Source of the DNA: Lathyrus oleraceus
Taxonomy: Eukaryota; Streptophyta; Magnoliopsida; Fabales; Fabaceae
Reading direction: 5' to 3'
Length of the DNA stretch: 64,000 nt
Assembly (NCBI RefSeq): GCF_024323335.1
Contig: NC_066579.1
Location: forward strand, 354,151,400-354,215,399
The position numbers were made by a program, and so were the translations under genes. Shown here piece by piece: positions 48,524 to 60,245 of the stretch. Below the pieces are notes generated by a model that did no database searches, was not told the DNA's origin, and saw only the letters and a program-made list of their open reading frames with translations. The stretch's first letter is position 1, and each line of letters begins with the position of its first letter.

Positions 48524-50847
48524 TGTAGCCCTCAAATTTGCCCTCCTCATTCATGCATTCATTTTAGGTCATTTAACATTTCATATTGCATCTCATTATG
48601 TCAATCAGAATTAGCTCTGAGAGTTTGTCTTCCAAGAAGTTTGGATAACATCCAAGTCACTTTGTGGGTTCTATCTGAATGATCAGTCAACACAAGGGAA
48701 ATTGTGCATCAACTAGGGTTTTTCTTAACACTCAAGGAAGTTTGTATTCATCTGGGTATCAAGGGTGCATCACCATCTTCATGATCTTTCTTTCCTCAAA
48801 TTTTCATTTCTTATCAGCAAAGTTCATCTGAATTAGGGTTTGACCTCTGGTCGACTTTGGTCTACTGAAGCAGTCAAAGTAGGGTTCCTCAAGGATTGAG
48901 ATGCAATCTTGGTTTGAAGGTCTTATGGGTGTTGTGTAGAGCTCTTGGGAGCTAGGGTTTCATTTTCAGAGGTTTTCTTCAAAGGATCAAGCTTAATGGG
49001 CTCAGTACAGTTCAAAATTCAACTGTGAAGTCAAAAGTCAATTGTTAGTCAACTGAGGGTCAAATGGCTAGGGAATGACTTGAGATATTTCCAACATGTT
49101 CAAATGGGGTTTATTCATCATTCAAAACATTAATCTTGAAGGAACAAATGTCCAGTGCACAGGTTACCAAATTTGGAAAGATGACCTGTATTGTGAAGTT
49201 TCCAAATTTGGAAGGATTTTGACCTAGCTTCAACTTGATTTTTCATCACCAAGGAAGCTCCAAATGAACTTTTTCTCAGACATGAAAGTTGTAGATCTTT
49301 GTCTCCCCTTTCCAAAAAGTCCTATTTCAAGGCCATATGATGAATGGTTAAAGAGTTATGGTTCTTGAATGACGAAGTGTGCATGAAGGCTTTAAAAAGG
49401 CATAACTTGAGGTTGACAAGTCCAATTGGTGTGGCTCTTTTTGCCATGGTTTTGTTTTGAGAAGTACTTCAAAATGGCATGCAAAATGACCTATAATTTT
49501 GCATGATTCATTAATGGTGCAAGTCATTTTTCAAGCTTTCTTTAATGAAAAGTCAAAAGGACACAGGATGACATCATGGAATATTCTCACGTGCCAATCA
49601 TTGGGAATTTATTCAGCATTGTTTTTTGGGTCAAATTCACCTTGGAATTTGAGCCCATGCATTCCCACATGTTTGGAAAAGTCATACATGCACAAAAATT
49701 ACACCTTTGTAAAATTGTCATTAAACATCATTTTGTGTTATTTCTTTCATATAATCATGATTAATCAAGTCTCAAGAGAGGATTAATGCATTAAACAAGG
49801 TTGTTCATGTGCAAATAAGGGGGGTGCAGCGATGTATTCGTCACTTTATGATTTATTGACTAAATCAAAAGTAAAGCATACAAAGATAGAGTCGCCACCG
49901 CACTTTTATTTATCCAAAGGAATGGCTAAAAAGCGAACAAAAGCCTAAGAAGTTTTACACATAGAAAACTAATGAAAGGTCAGAGATCTGGGTAAGGGGG
50001 TAATTATGTTGTGGGAAGGTGTTAGGCACCCACAACATCCTAGGTACTCCTATGGAACCTCTTTTCACAACTTGTTGTATCAATTATTTGTTTATGAAAT
50101 ATTTTTGTGCAAACATTGATTGTAGAGATGAGAGAAGAATATACAATTTTTATTATTTTTGTGTTTGGATGGATAACCATTGCCTACATACCTTTACAGG
50201 ATCAAAACCTCGTAGTTCGGCTAAAAGATTTCCAAAACATGGGTGAATTGATTTTAAAACAAAAGCCCTAAGGTCTTTCGTTATCCACGGGAGAAAACTC
50301 AACCTATATAACCACAAGTCCACCATGTGAGAAAAGCTTCAACTTGCTAGTGAGGGACCATGCCCTATAATAAGCAAGGAAGTCTTACAATTCAATCACT
50401 AAGGACAAAGGTGAGATTCACATCAACCACCAAGATAATTGAGATCTATGGCTAATGTATGAAAACTTATCAAGAAAGTGGACTTGAGCCACAAAACAAT
50501 TGAATGAGTGGAATTAATCAATTAGAATTTTTCACAAGAGATGGTCAAAGTATGATTAGAATTCAATTCAAAAGAAGTATTATGAAAATGAAGTTTGAAA
50601 AATCAAAGGCTTAAGGCCTAGGTTTCTAGTTTAAAAAGAAATGAAAATGTTTGCACAATATTTTTCTGGTTTGAGTTAACATGCAAAATGGAGGTTTAAA
50701 GAACAAAAAGGTGGGAGGTTAAGGGATGCAAAACTTCTTAATTGTTCACCTCTTGAGATCATATGTAGATGATCCAAGTGATTCCTTTGGAATAGGCAAC
50801 AAGCAAATAACAGATAAACAATGTATCAGGCAAAGCCAACATAAATG

Positions 50848-51060
50848 GATACCAGATGCCAATCAATGGACTTACACTAGTCTCACAAAACAAAGATGGA
50901 TACCGGATGCCAATCAATGGACTTACACCAATCTCACAAAACAAAGAAAACATGGAAACCAGATACCAATCAATGGATTTATACTAGTCCCACAAAGCAA
51001 AGAAACATGGAAACCAGATGCCAATCTATGGACTTATACTAGTCTCACAAAGAAAATAAA
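50848..51060 (-). repeat. About 51 to 56-bp minisatellite in the solo LTR
   Basis: Units begin at 50848, 50899, 50955 and 51010. Homologous to the array at 1991-2284 but with four units and different spacing. Confidence 0.85.
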
Positions 51061-53722
51061 ACAAATGCAATAAGCAAGAGGAAACAAGTTGCCAATAAAT
51101 GGTCTTACACTCGACTCCAAGGAAATGGGATGCCAATCAATGGTCTTAGTCCCAACTCCTACCAGATCATAGGAAACAACTGCCAGTAAATGGACTTACA
51201 ATTGACTCCTCAATGGACAAAGCAAAAGGTCACAAAGTATGAACATTGATCATGAAATTATATTCAATTAATGCTCAAAGATGAAAGCAATGCACAGAGG
51301 CACACACAAACAATTATGCACATATGGGCAAACAAGCCAACAAGCAACCAATTAGCACACACTATACACAATCAATAGGCTCAAGCAAGGTTAGGCTTTA
51401 GAAACAAGCCAACTGGAATGGGGTGTTTTGAGCTCTTAACCCTAACATTGAGAGTTAGGGTGAAGCAGATGAAATGGAGATGAGGGTTATGCCTCATAGC
51501 TCTTAACCCTGGCCTGGGAGAGCTTTAAACAATAGAAAGTGTGGGAGTTCAGAATGAAGGAACTCTTCTCCACATATGATTGACTCTATAAGATATTGGG
51601 TTCTTATTCACAATGCATCAACACATGGTGTGAGCAAAGTGAATGACACAACTGAATAGCAGGGGATGGATTGCACATCCCTTTTATCTGCCAATTGCCT
51701 CTTAAGAGGACTTTACCTGCTTGGCACAAAATTAAACAAGCAAAAACATGGCCTCTTAAGGAGGGCTTCAGACAGGTGCCTGCCAAAGTAACATGACAGG
51801 TCTTCCAGACTACATGAAGATCAAGGGATTATACCTAAGTGGTATGCCAACCACAAGCAAAAGCAAAGCAAAGTTCAAATGAACTTAAAGCAACTTAGGT
51901 ACCTGTGTAAACAACTAAACAAATCAGTACAATACTCAGACAAACAGACAACAATCAATAACAAAACAATCCCAATGTACAACACATAAGCCATAAGGCA
52001 AACTCAAGTAACTTATCATCCACCTACAAAACAAACAAATGTTAGCAATCAAAAGCAAACATCAACATTCAAATGATGAAGCAATATCAACCATGGAGAT
52101 TAGGTGCTTGGTCCTGAAATTCAAAGCTCAAATGTAAGTCCAAACCACTAGGTCAAAGCCTAGGGTCAAAAGTGAAGAAACTATTCAAAACAGGAGCTGA
52201 AATTCAACACAATGCAACTTCAAACACATATTAACATATCCTAAAAAGGATCACATCAAAATCATCAAGCAAAAGCATTTCATGTGCAAAGGAAGTCAAA
52301 GACAATTTCAAAGCTCACATATAATCATCATGAATGAAAATTTCAAATCAAAACAGAAATGATTCAAATAATTCTGGAAAAATTCATGAGCATTCAAAAC
52401 ATCCAATCCAATCATCATACAAAAAATCAGAAGCATCAAAGATCATTTGGCATGGAAATTAAATTGCACAAGTTGAACAACCAAATGTGTGACACAAAAT
52501 GTCACACCATGCAAACACATGCATAAAACAGAAATGGTAAATGGGAAAAATGTCAAACCAAAACCAAAATGTCAATTAACATGTCAAGAATCATCATGCA
52601 AAATTTGGTAGCAATTGGATCAATATCAAGCATTTCATGATAAGATGAATGGAGCAAGGTCACAAAAGCACATATGATCACAAAGTCTAGCACAATCCAA
52701 AATCCACCATGCACAACTTCAAAAATCATCATCATAGAAAACTAGAGAAATAGAGGATCATGCTACAAAAAATTTCTAATTATTTGAGTCATTTTTCAAT
52801 TTGTTATGCATTTTCTAAGTTGATGGAAAAAATAAAAATCAAAGGAAGCACATAGCATGTAATTTGGAGGGAAAGCAATAAAATGTGAAGCAATTTGAAA
52901 ATAAGCCTTCGCCAGGAATCGATCCGTGTGAACATTCAAAAGAAGCGTGCGCAGCACCAAAACAACACCGTTTTGGCAAAAACCCTAGCATACCTGCTAG
53001 CGACGGAAAGACCGTCACAAAAACGGACGCTACTATGAAGATCTTCATCTTCTTCATGAAGATGAAGATGAACAGTGCGCGAACTCAAGCCAATTTCCAG
53101 AAATTTCCAGAAATCCAAAACAAGCACATCATCATGCAGCATATTCAATGGAGATCATAGATCAACAAACATCTAAACTTAATTCAACATAACAAGAGAG
53201 AATCGATAGAAAACATTTCGATGCATCAAACTTTAATCACACATATCTTGCTCAATAATGCACCAATTCACACGATTTTTTCACCAGAATTATCAGCAAA
53301 CCTAGATCTACAAGAATATGTGCATAAATTGCAAAATTAAAAGGTTCGAAAATTGACCTCTTGAAGAGCAGAATCTTTGAAATGCACGATCCACAGCTTT
53401 GAAGTATTCAAATCCACTCTACAATGCTTGAAATGATGTTTGATGAAGAGATTGAAGCTTGAAAGGTGCTGGATCTAGCTCAAAACAGAATTTCCATTTT
53501 TCATCTTCATGAGCTTGCTACACTTGGTTCTTGCTCGAATTTCACAATCTAATGCTTGATCTGCACAGAATCAAAGCCAAGGAACAAGAATATGGAAATA
53601 AATTGCAATGTTATGAAGAGAAAATTTGAATTATGAATGGAAGAAAATTTTGGAGGGAGAAAGAATTTGGATCTTGAAATGTGAAAAAATGATTAACCTC
53701 TACAAATTCTGTTAGATTTAGG

Positions 53723-53730
53723 TATTTATA
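53723..53730 (-). promoter_or_regulatory. Putative TATA box of the solo LTR
   Basis: TATAAATA on the minus strand about 1123 bases from the LTR start, matching LTR A. Confidence 0.45.
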
Positions 53731-56700
53731 TGCTTCATTAATCACCTTGCTAATCCATGATTAATTTGGTTTATTAAAATAGGGTGTTTTGCAAAAAATC
53801 AAAAATGCATGGTGCATGTAGTAAACCCACGTGAACAGTACCATCTCCTTCATCAAAGTCACTTAAAATCATCTTTTAAACACATTGGCAATGGTAGAAA
53901 GTCCATACAATGCACCATTTTTGAATTTTGCAATTTCCCTCCAAAAAAGACATGGATATGCAAGTGATCATGTGATGACAATTCATGCAATGTGGTGAAT
54001 GTTTTGAAAAGCTCATGTCATGAGACGCAAAATGCAAAAAGAACCACCAAATTTGGAGTTATGGATCAAAAGATATGGCCATTTGAAGTTCCATGTATAC
54101 TTGGCAATGATTGGATCATATCGCCTCAACCATCCATCAGATGCTCATGATCTTGGACTTTTTGGAAATGCGAGAGAGAGATCTTCAACTTTCCTGTTGG
54201 ACAAAAATTCATTTGAAGCTTCTTTGATATTTGAAAGTTGAGTTGAAGTTGGATCAAAAACTTGCCATTTTTGGAAAGTTGAAATTATAGGTCACTTTCC
54301 ATTTTTGGAAACTTTTGACTTGACCTCAAATTCTTCAACCTTGATCTTTGAAATGATGAATAAGCATGATTTGGACAATAATGGGATGAAGAAACTCAAT
54401 TTCCACATTCAAAACCCACAGTTGACTTTTCAGTTGACTGTATTGGCCCTTAGATGACCTGAAATTGTTCTGATGAATTTGGGGCCTCAACCACTTGGGA
54501 ATTTGCTCCAAAATGAACCTATAGCTCATATAAGCTCCATATGATGATCACATGATCCATATCTCAATGGAAACTTCATCTCTTGCACACAAGATTCACT
54601 TGAATTGCCTTGACTGTTGACTGCTTAAGCTGCAAGTAACAAAGGTTAATGACATATTTTTGTACATTTTTGATTAGTGATTAAAAGAAAAGCAATGATA
54701 TACAAATGCAAGCAATGCTTGGTGATCAAGAACCACTCTCAAGAAAGATCCCACCCACAGGGAAGGAAGCAAGGTGTCCAATGATCCTTGAGGCAATGCA
54801 ATGTTATGATATGATGCCATGAGGGATCTTAGGGACAAAATTGGGGTCTTACAGGGGGTATTTCCAAAAATAACCAAAATAATCATGGACTTGAAACTCC
54901 TTCATTTGAGCCCACCAAGCCACAAAAATCAGAGTATAAACTATAAAAATATCATTGAGCAAACCCCTAATTCGTGCAACCTCCATACACACTGAAAATC
55001 TCACTTTCCAAAAATAATATCATACTTTATTCTCATCAAATCTCTCCATACATCCATGGAAAATGAAAACCAATAGCATACTCTTGATCTACACACTCTA
55101 AGGATCACAAACCACCCACGATTTGAGCCATTCTGAGCAGTTTCTAAACAGAGCTTTAATGGAGGTTGCTTCTTGAATCTCAAGATCTGGACCGTTTCAA
55201 GCACAACCAAAGGTAGCAAACATTCATAGAAGTTCAAGGGAGGTATTCTGGAGCTTATCTCATCACCATACTGAAGTTTCAGAAGGTGCCATTCTTGGTA
55301 ACTCAAATTTCGAATCTCTTATTTCGCTCATTTTTTATGCCTAAATGAAACTACATGCTACGGTGATGATGTAGATGTGTTTACTTTTTAAAATGGTGCA
55401 ATATTGAGTGAGAAATCTTGATTTAAAGTTTTGATATTCAAACTTGTTGTTTGTGATTTGAGAGATTGGTGAAGATTCATGAAAAACTAATATGATTTTT
55501 GAGTTCCTAGCATGTGGTTTAGGGGGGGTAGCCCCATTTTCATGGAGCTTTGGCCGCGCGTGGGAGGAGGCCGCCGCCGTGAGCGGCCGGAGCCCTACCG
55601 ATGCTACTGTTCATAGCCGGATTGTCTTGAGGAAGAAGACAATCCTGTCATACCCCGATTTTAGATCCATCTGCATTCATCCACTATGCATCATGCATTC
55701 ATTTTAGTATAAACATTAATTCACGTCTGAGGTCAATCGTTGACTTTCTGGTCAATTAGTTGACCAAAGTCAACCGTCCTTTCCCAAATCCATATTGTCT
55801 CGATTTTGATAAACATTGTTCATTATCTAGGTTTTTTGATCATGGTGCTTTTGATTAGAAAATGGATTCTAATTATTTGACTTTTTAATTTTCAATTTGA
55901 TTTTAATTTCAAATTAAGTCTAATTCCAAATTTCAATTTAATCTTAATTGTGTTTTTACTAATGATTCAAACTCTAATTGATTTTAATTTTCAAATAAAT
56001 GTTAGAATTGATATCAAAGTAATTTTAACAAATTATAGATTAATTTGATTTTAATTGGTTTTATTGGTTTTTTTATATTTTAAATTGACATTTAGATGAG
56101 TCTTAGATTATTTCTAAAATCCATATCCATTTCTATAACCACAAATTCATTTCATTCAAACCAAGTTTGTTACAACCATTTTTTTTATGTATATGTCATA
56201 AGTTTCCGACACTAGATAACCATTGCATTTGCCAATTTCATTCCAATTCCAAATTACATTTGCGCTCAAAGTGCATAAATCAGAAAACCATTACATTACA
56301 CAAGCATTACTACATTTCCATAAATTACAAAGTCATGTTCCAAATTACATTTCACAACATGTTCTTACAAGTTCATCATATTACATAAATCCTACAAGTA
56401 CAATCCTAATGAACAATCAAAGCTCCATTAACAAGCCAAGCCATGCGCTCAAAGCTCCATCAATAATCCAAATTCAAGCATTCCAATAATTCATTCAAAA
56501 AAAAAGAGTTCAACAACACAGGATAACAAATCAATATCATAACAGAAGGTTTCAAGATCACTTTCCAATTCCTAATAGAACCTTCAACCCACAATCTAAC
56601 AATTCAATACGTTTCCAACCCAATCCCATAAGAATTCCAAAACAGCCCCTCCATCCATTGCGCTTCGTAGCCGCCTCCAAGCCGAAATTCCCAAGCTAAC

Positions 56701-56777
56701 CAATAACCTTCAAACTTCTTATTCATTCCTGAAACAACATTTCAAAAAACCACTCCAACAATGAAAGATCCTAAGGT

Positions 56778-57101
56778 GGAGCAGCATGTCTAAGTGTTTT
56801 GACATATGAAAAATACTTCAAGGGAAGCTTTGAAAATCTTGAGTTAATAAGAAATGCTGGAGTAAAGTGCCCTTTGTTGTGCAAATAATTCATCATAGAT
56901 GCTTGGCAACTCAACTATGATCGATCTAAAGGAGCAGATGCAGTCCTTCTAATTGCCGCTGTTTTACCTGATCTTGACATCAAGTACATGGTTAAAATAT
57001 GCAAATTACTTGGATTGGCCGCCCTTGTTGAGGTGCACGACGAGAGGGAATTTGACCGTGTTCTTGGAATAGAAAGTGTTGAGCTTATTGGCATCAACAA
57101 C
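56778..57101 (+). pseudogene. Fragment of indole-3-glycerol-phosphate synthase
   Basis: 108 codons in one frame that read like the middle of plant indole-3-glycerol-phosphate synthase, the tryptophan-pathway enzyme closing the indole ring in plastids. Recognisable words are [52 protein letters not shown] and LIGINN. They include the catalytic-site lysine (LLCK), the glutamate of LVEVHDE and the asparagine of GINN. The frame is broken by a TAA at 56886-56888 exactly where glutamate follows the lysine. Both ends are abrupt and no intron interrupts the fragment. The N-terminal third and C-terminal part are absent. Identity is from memory of the family, not a search. Confidence 0.85.
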
Positions 57102-57111
57102 CTGCAAAATG

Positions 57112-57345
57112 ATATTGCAGTAAGCCACCAATAAACCATAATCACCATCAAACCAACACATAATCGTACAAATGGATCTGGTTAATTCTAACGGATTTTG
57201 GTTCCAAGCATGAGATACTAGGGAGACTTCAGATAACCTCCCAAAAGCTTTTTCACACAAGACACCTTCTAGCAGGGGACGATAATGCACCAGATTATAC
57301 GTCCAAAAGTCAGTGCCATTTAAGAATGTAGGAAGAGGTTGTCAA
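57112..57345 (-). other. Unrecognised open stretch on the minus strand beside the synthase fragment
   Basis: On the minus strand about 75 codons from near 57341 read without a stop and look protein-like (NGTDFWTYNLVHYRPLLEG, CEKAFGRLSEVSL). The frame meets TTTTGCAG just before the antisense of the synthase fragment. I do not recognise the family. It could be another captured exon or chance. Confidence 0.25.
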
Positions 57346-57854
57346 ACAACCAGACCTATCAAAACAAAGCCATGAAAAGCGTTATAATATAGGGAGACTA
57401 AACATCACGACACTTCAAACCAAATGCGCACAAAAACTATTGCAGAATATACGTGGCATGGACTTGGAAATCTGGACGCATACACGACCTTGATGTCACC
57501 AGTTGCAGAGGACCTACCAAATTGTAGCACGACACATGAAACTTAGCTTCTATGCAGGACATAATTCTAAGCCATTTCAGGATGCTGCCGTGATTCGCGT
57601 TATCTTACTCAACTGTGAACCTGCAGAGCAACAATTGATGGCATTAAAGAACTATGACAGACGCAAAATCAGCAAAAGCAACTCTGTTACCACAAGGAAC
57701 ATCTTCAACAGTCCAGCCTGCATTACCGTCCAAGTCAAAAGTCCACAAGCTAAACAAACATGCCCTATAGTTTGTTTTGAGGAATCAGACCTTGCAAACC
57801 AAAGACATGAATCATAATAGAAAAATAGAAAGCAAGAGAAACAGAATAGTAATA

Positions 57855-58091
57855 ATGGTGTTGATAAACAAGAAGGCAATAATGAAGTTAGCTTTGATGT
57901 TTTTTCTGTTGGGCTTCACCGCAACTGTTGTTGATGCTCGTTTCGATTCAGATTTCTTCATCATTTAACTGCTCTCCAAAGGTGATGCAAGTAACAAAGC
58001 ATTATGTGATTCCTGCCTTTGCATAAAACCAATCCCTCCTCGGTGTCGTAATACTCAGCTTGCAAAACTTGCATTTGCACAAAATCATTGA
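57855..58091 (+). pseudogene. Bowman-Birk protease inhibitor fragment
   Basis: ATG 57855 starts a precursor with a hydrophobic signal segment (LALMFFLLGFTATVVDA, about residues 11-27) and the pro-region word RFDS, as in legume Bowman-Birk serine-protease inhibitors. A stop at 57966 breaks the pro-region. In the same frame come KGDASNKALCDSCLCIKPIPP and RC, the first inhibitory loop with its clustered cysteines. A small deletion and frame change then lead to SACKTCIC words of the second domain in another frame, after which the match ends near 58100. The normal inhibitor has two loops and 14 cysteines; this copy cannot make it. Confidence 0.88.
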
Positions 58092-58379
58092 ACTTGAACC
58101 AACCTGCAACAAATTCACAATGAAGTCGCACCAACAAGGTCGTGCGAAAACCGAAACCGCCCATGAATTGTTGCTAATTTTCACTGCAGTAAAAAATACA
58201 GATAATTAGCAAAGGCAGTAAATTTCAAGAAATATCCCAAAATGGAATTGAGACAAAGCTGAGGAAGAAAAGTGCAGGTCTGTTTTACCATTTCCGAATC
58301 TAGCATCAAATAGAGTAGACCAAATTCTGAGCACCGAAAGGAGTTGGCAGATACCTGTTTCAATCTACAATACGCCAAC

Positions 58380-58850
58380 CCAAAACCCTAATTTGTTGGA
58401 TATAAAAGGTGAGAGGTGAGGACGGAGAGAGGGGACGAAAAAATCAGAGGCGACGGAACGCAAACCCTAGTTCTAAACATCACAAAGAAAAACCTAACCT
58501 TTGGGTGACGGCGTGGAAACCTTAGCGAAGAGAGGAAGGCGCCAATTCATCATCGCCACCGAGTCACCGCTGAAGGGAAAATTCTTTCGATTCTCTTTAA
58601 AGTTCTGGATTCTTCGCGTTCGGTATGAGAGATTGAGAGGGAACGAGAGGGTTGAGGTTCAGATTTAGGGCGTTTGAGAGTGATGGAGAGATGGAGTGAG
58701 TGATGGAGAGATTTAGTGAGTGATGGAGAGATTGAGTGAGCGTGGGTGATTGAGAGAACGGTTGAGAGGCGTGAAAGATTGAAGAGTGGGGACGATGAGG
58801 ATTTTTTTTGTTCTGTTACTGTTCCACTCATCTTCTTGTTTATTTATTTA
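58380..58850. other. GA-rich block at the end of the captured region
   Basis: Purine-rich on the plus strand, with AACCCTAA words, a TATAAAAG at about 58396 and three copies of a GTGATGGAGAGAT unit (about 58679-58740). It looks like the leader or promoter region of a plant gene, but I cannot assign it. Confidence 0.35.
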
Positions 58851-59090
58851 AAAAAAAAACAAACGTTTAAACCATAAAAAAAATTAACAAGTTTAGTATT
58901 CCTTTGTTTTTTTATTAAATAGTGTATATTAGTGTATTGCTTTTTGTTTTCCCAATCCATAATCCCTTGGAAACCCAACAGCCAGGCGGCTAGGATTTAT
59001 TTTCTTGGATTCTTCCACAGTTAATTGGTAGTCCAACAGACTATTTTAGTTTAGTTTTATTTTTAATTTTAATTTTAACCTATTCTGGTT

Positions 59091-59123
59091 TATATATCTA
59101 AGTTGTTATTGTAAATAACAACT
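59091..59123 (+). promoter_or_regulatory. TATA-like word followed by a perfect hairpin in LTR C
   Basis: TATATAT (59091-59097) is followed at once by a 10-bp perfect stem, AGTTGTTATT and AATAACAACT, around a GTA loop (59101-59123). If the TATA is used, the hairpin would fall at or near the RNA start. Confidence 0.4.
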
Positions 59124-59529
59124 AGTCATAAGTGATCTAGAGGAGAGAGAGCAGTTTCATTGCCTTTAGTGGAGTGGGTTCGATACTTGGGGATAACAAA
59201 TCTTCATGTTTTTATTTGTTATGCTTACTATTTTATTTATTTTTTATATATATAAATTCTACTATTTATTTTACTTTTATACTTTTATTAATTTGATTTA
59301 GTCGTTATTTAGTGGTTTGTATTTTTAAATGCTTACCTTTTAGATTTAGTTAGTGGTTGAATTTCCGATATTGTTTCTTATTCGATTAGTCGATTTTTGT
59401 GTGTTAACTAATTTAGTTAGGTTATTAGTACCCATGTCCATACTTATACACATGTAAATAATCACATTCAACATTCAATTTCATTTCCCCATCACCTTCA
59501 AATACAATTTCAAGCCTTTCTTCCATTAA

Positions 59530-59940
59530 CACTCTAATATTCAAATATTTTTCTAAATAAAACGTGAAGAAAAAGATTATCCTGGATGGAATATCCAGTT
59601 ATAATCCCGAATATTAGGCTCAAGCTGTAAGAGCTTGCAAGCCGTAAATATTCGTCTTCTCTTCCACACTCTAATGTTCAAATCTTTTTCTAAGTAAAAA
59701 GTGAAGAAAAAGATTATCCTGGATGGAATATCCAGTTATAATCCTGAATATCAGGCTCAAGCTGTAAGAGTTTGCAAGCCATAAATATTCGTCTTCCCTC
59801 CAAAACATTTGTAAATATTCTAATCATTTTTGTAGCAATATTGGAAAGAAACAGACTTCCTGGGTGGAATGTCCAGACGTAGTCCCGAGTCTTAGACCCC
59901 AGTTGTAAGAGCTTGTCGGTCGTAAGTATTCGTCTTTCAA
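59530..59940 (+). repeat. Three about 136-bp tandem repeats in LTR C
   Basis: Units start near 59530, 59666 and 59805; the first two are nearly identical (GATTATCCTGGATGGAATAT and GTAAATATTCGTCTTC-type words), the third is diverged. Confidence 0.85.
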
Positions 59941-59948
59941 ACTTTAAA

Positions 59949-60245
59949 ATACTTAATTCCTACCTTAATATTTTTTCAATAAAGATGGAAATGGAACATG
60001 GTGTATATCGTGCACTCCTGAGATTAAGATTCGAGGCGGATGCCTCACCAATCTTAACTCTCGCCATCATCTAAAATTGTCAATGCGGTTTCTTCAAATC
60101 CTTTCTCAATTAAACCGGAAAATACTTAATCTTTATTAAACACTTTTGTCAATAAAGATGGAAATGGAACATGGTGTATACCGTGCACTCCTGAGACTAG
60201 GATTCGAGATGGATATCTCGCTCATCCAAATTCTCGCCGTCACTC
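59949..60245 (+). repeat. Two about 173-bp tandem repeats in LTR C
   Basis: AATAAAGATGGAAATGGAAC occurs at about 59979 and 60151, followed in both by GTGCACTCCTGAGA and an ATTCGAG word. The copies differ at several sites. They lie downstream of the 136-bp repeats in the LTR tail. Confidence 0.8.

Larger units (their letters stand above)
49825..54853 (-). repeat. Solo Ogre LTR in the Ogre B 3' LTR (5.0 kb)
   Basis: Starts TGCAGCGATG and ends GGGGTCTTACA on the plus strand, so it begins TGTAAGACCCC on its own strand. Flanks GGGGG (49820-49824) and GGGGG (54854-54858) form the target duplication; the uninterrupted 5' LTR has a run of six G there (21642 region). It is collinear with LTR A (971-5906). 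No internal sequence is attached, so it is a solo LTR. It carries a diverged 51-base minisatellite and a TATA box. No gene. Confidence 0.92.
20345..55645 (+). mobile_element. Ogre B, near-complete Tat/Ogre retrotransposon with nested insertions
   Basis: Order: 5' LTR, tRNA-Arg primer site, leader, ORF1, gag, protease, intron, RT, RNase H regions, integrase, 3' UTR, polypurine tract, 3' LTR start. Two insertions and one large duplication distort it: copia-like DNA in the 5' LTR and ORF1 region, a solo LTR in the 3' LTR, and Ogre C at 55646. Over about 240 bases compared by eye near the LTR starts (20401 against 48580) I count 8 differences, about 3 percent, so insertion was fairly recent. The target site before it is ATTTG (20340-20344); its partner should lie beyond the window. 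All coding regions carry breaks. Confidence 0.9.
48524..55645 (+). repeat. 3' LTR of Ogre B, first 2.1 kb, interrupted
   Basis: Two pieces, 48524-49824 and 54859-55645, together match the first 2088 bases of the 5' LTR (20345-22433). Between them is a minus-strand solo LTR. At 55646 Ogre C begins, so the remaining 3.1 kb of this LTR should lie after the 3' end of Ogre C. Confidence 0.9.

Noticed and set aside
58550..58831. 93-codon minus-strand open frame rich in S and H
   Set aside because: Antisense of the GA-rich repeat block; low complexity.
59136..59200. tRNA-like B box (GGGTTCGATAC) suggesting a SINE or tRNA gene
   Set aside because: No convincing A box, no cloverleaf and no poly-A or poly-T tail with target copies.
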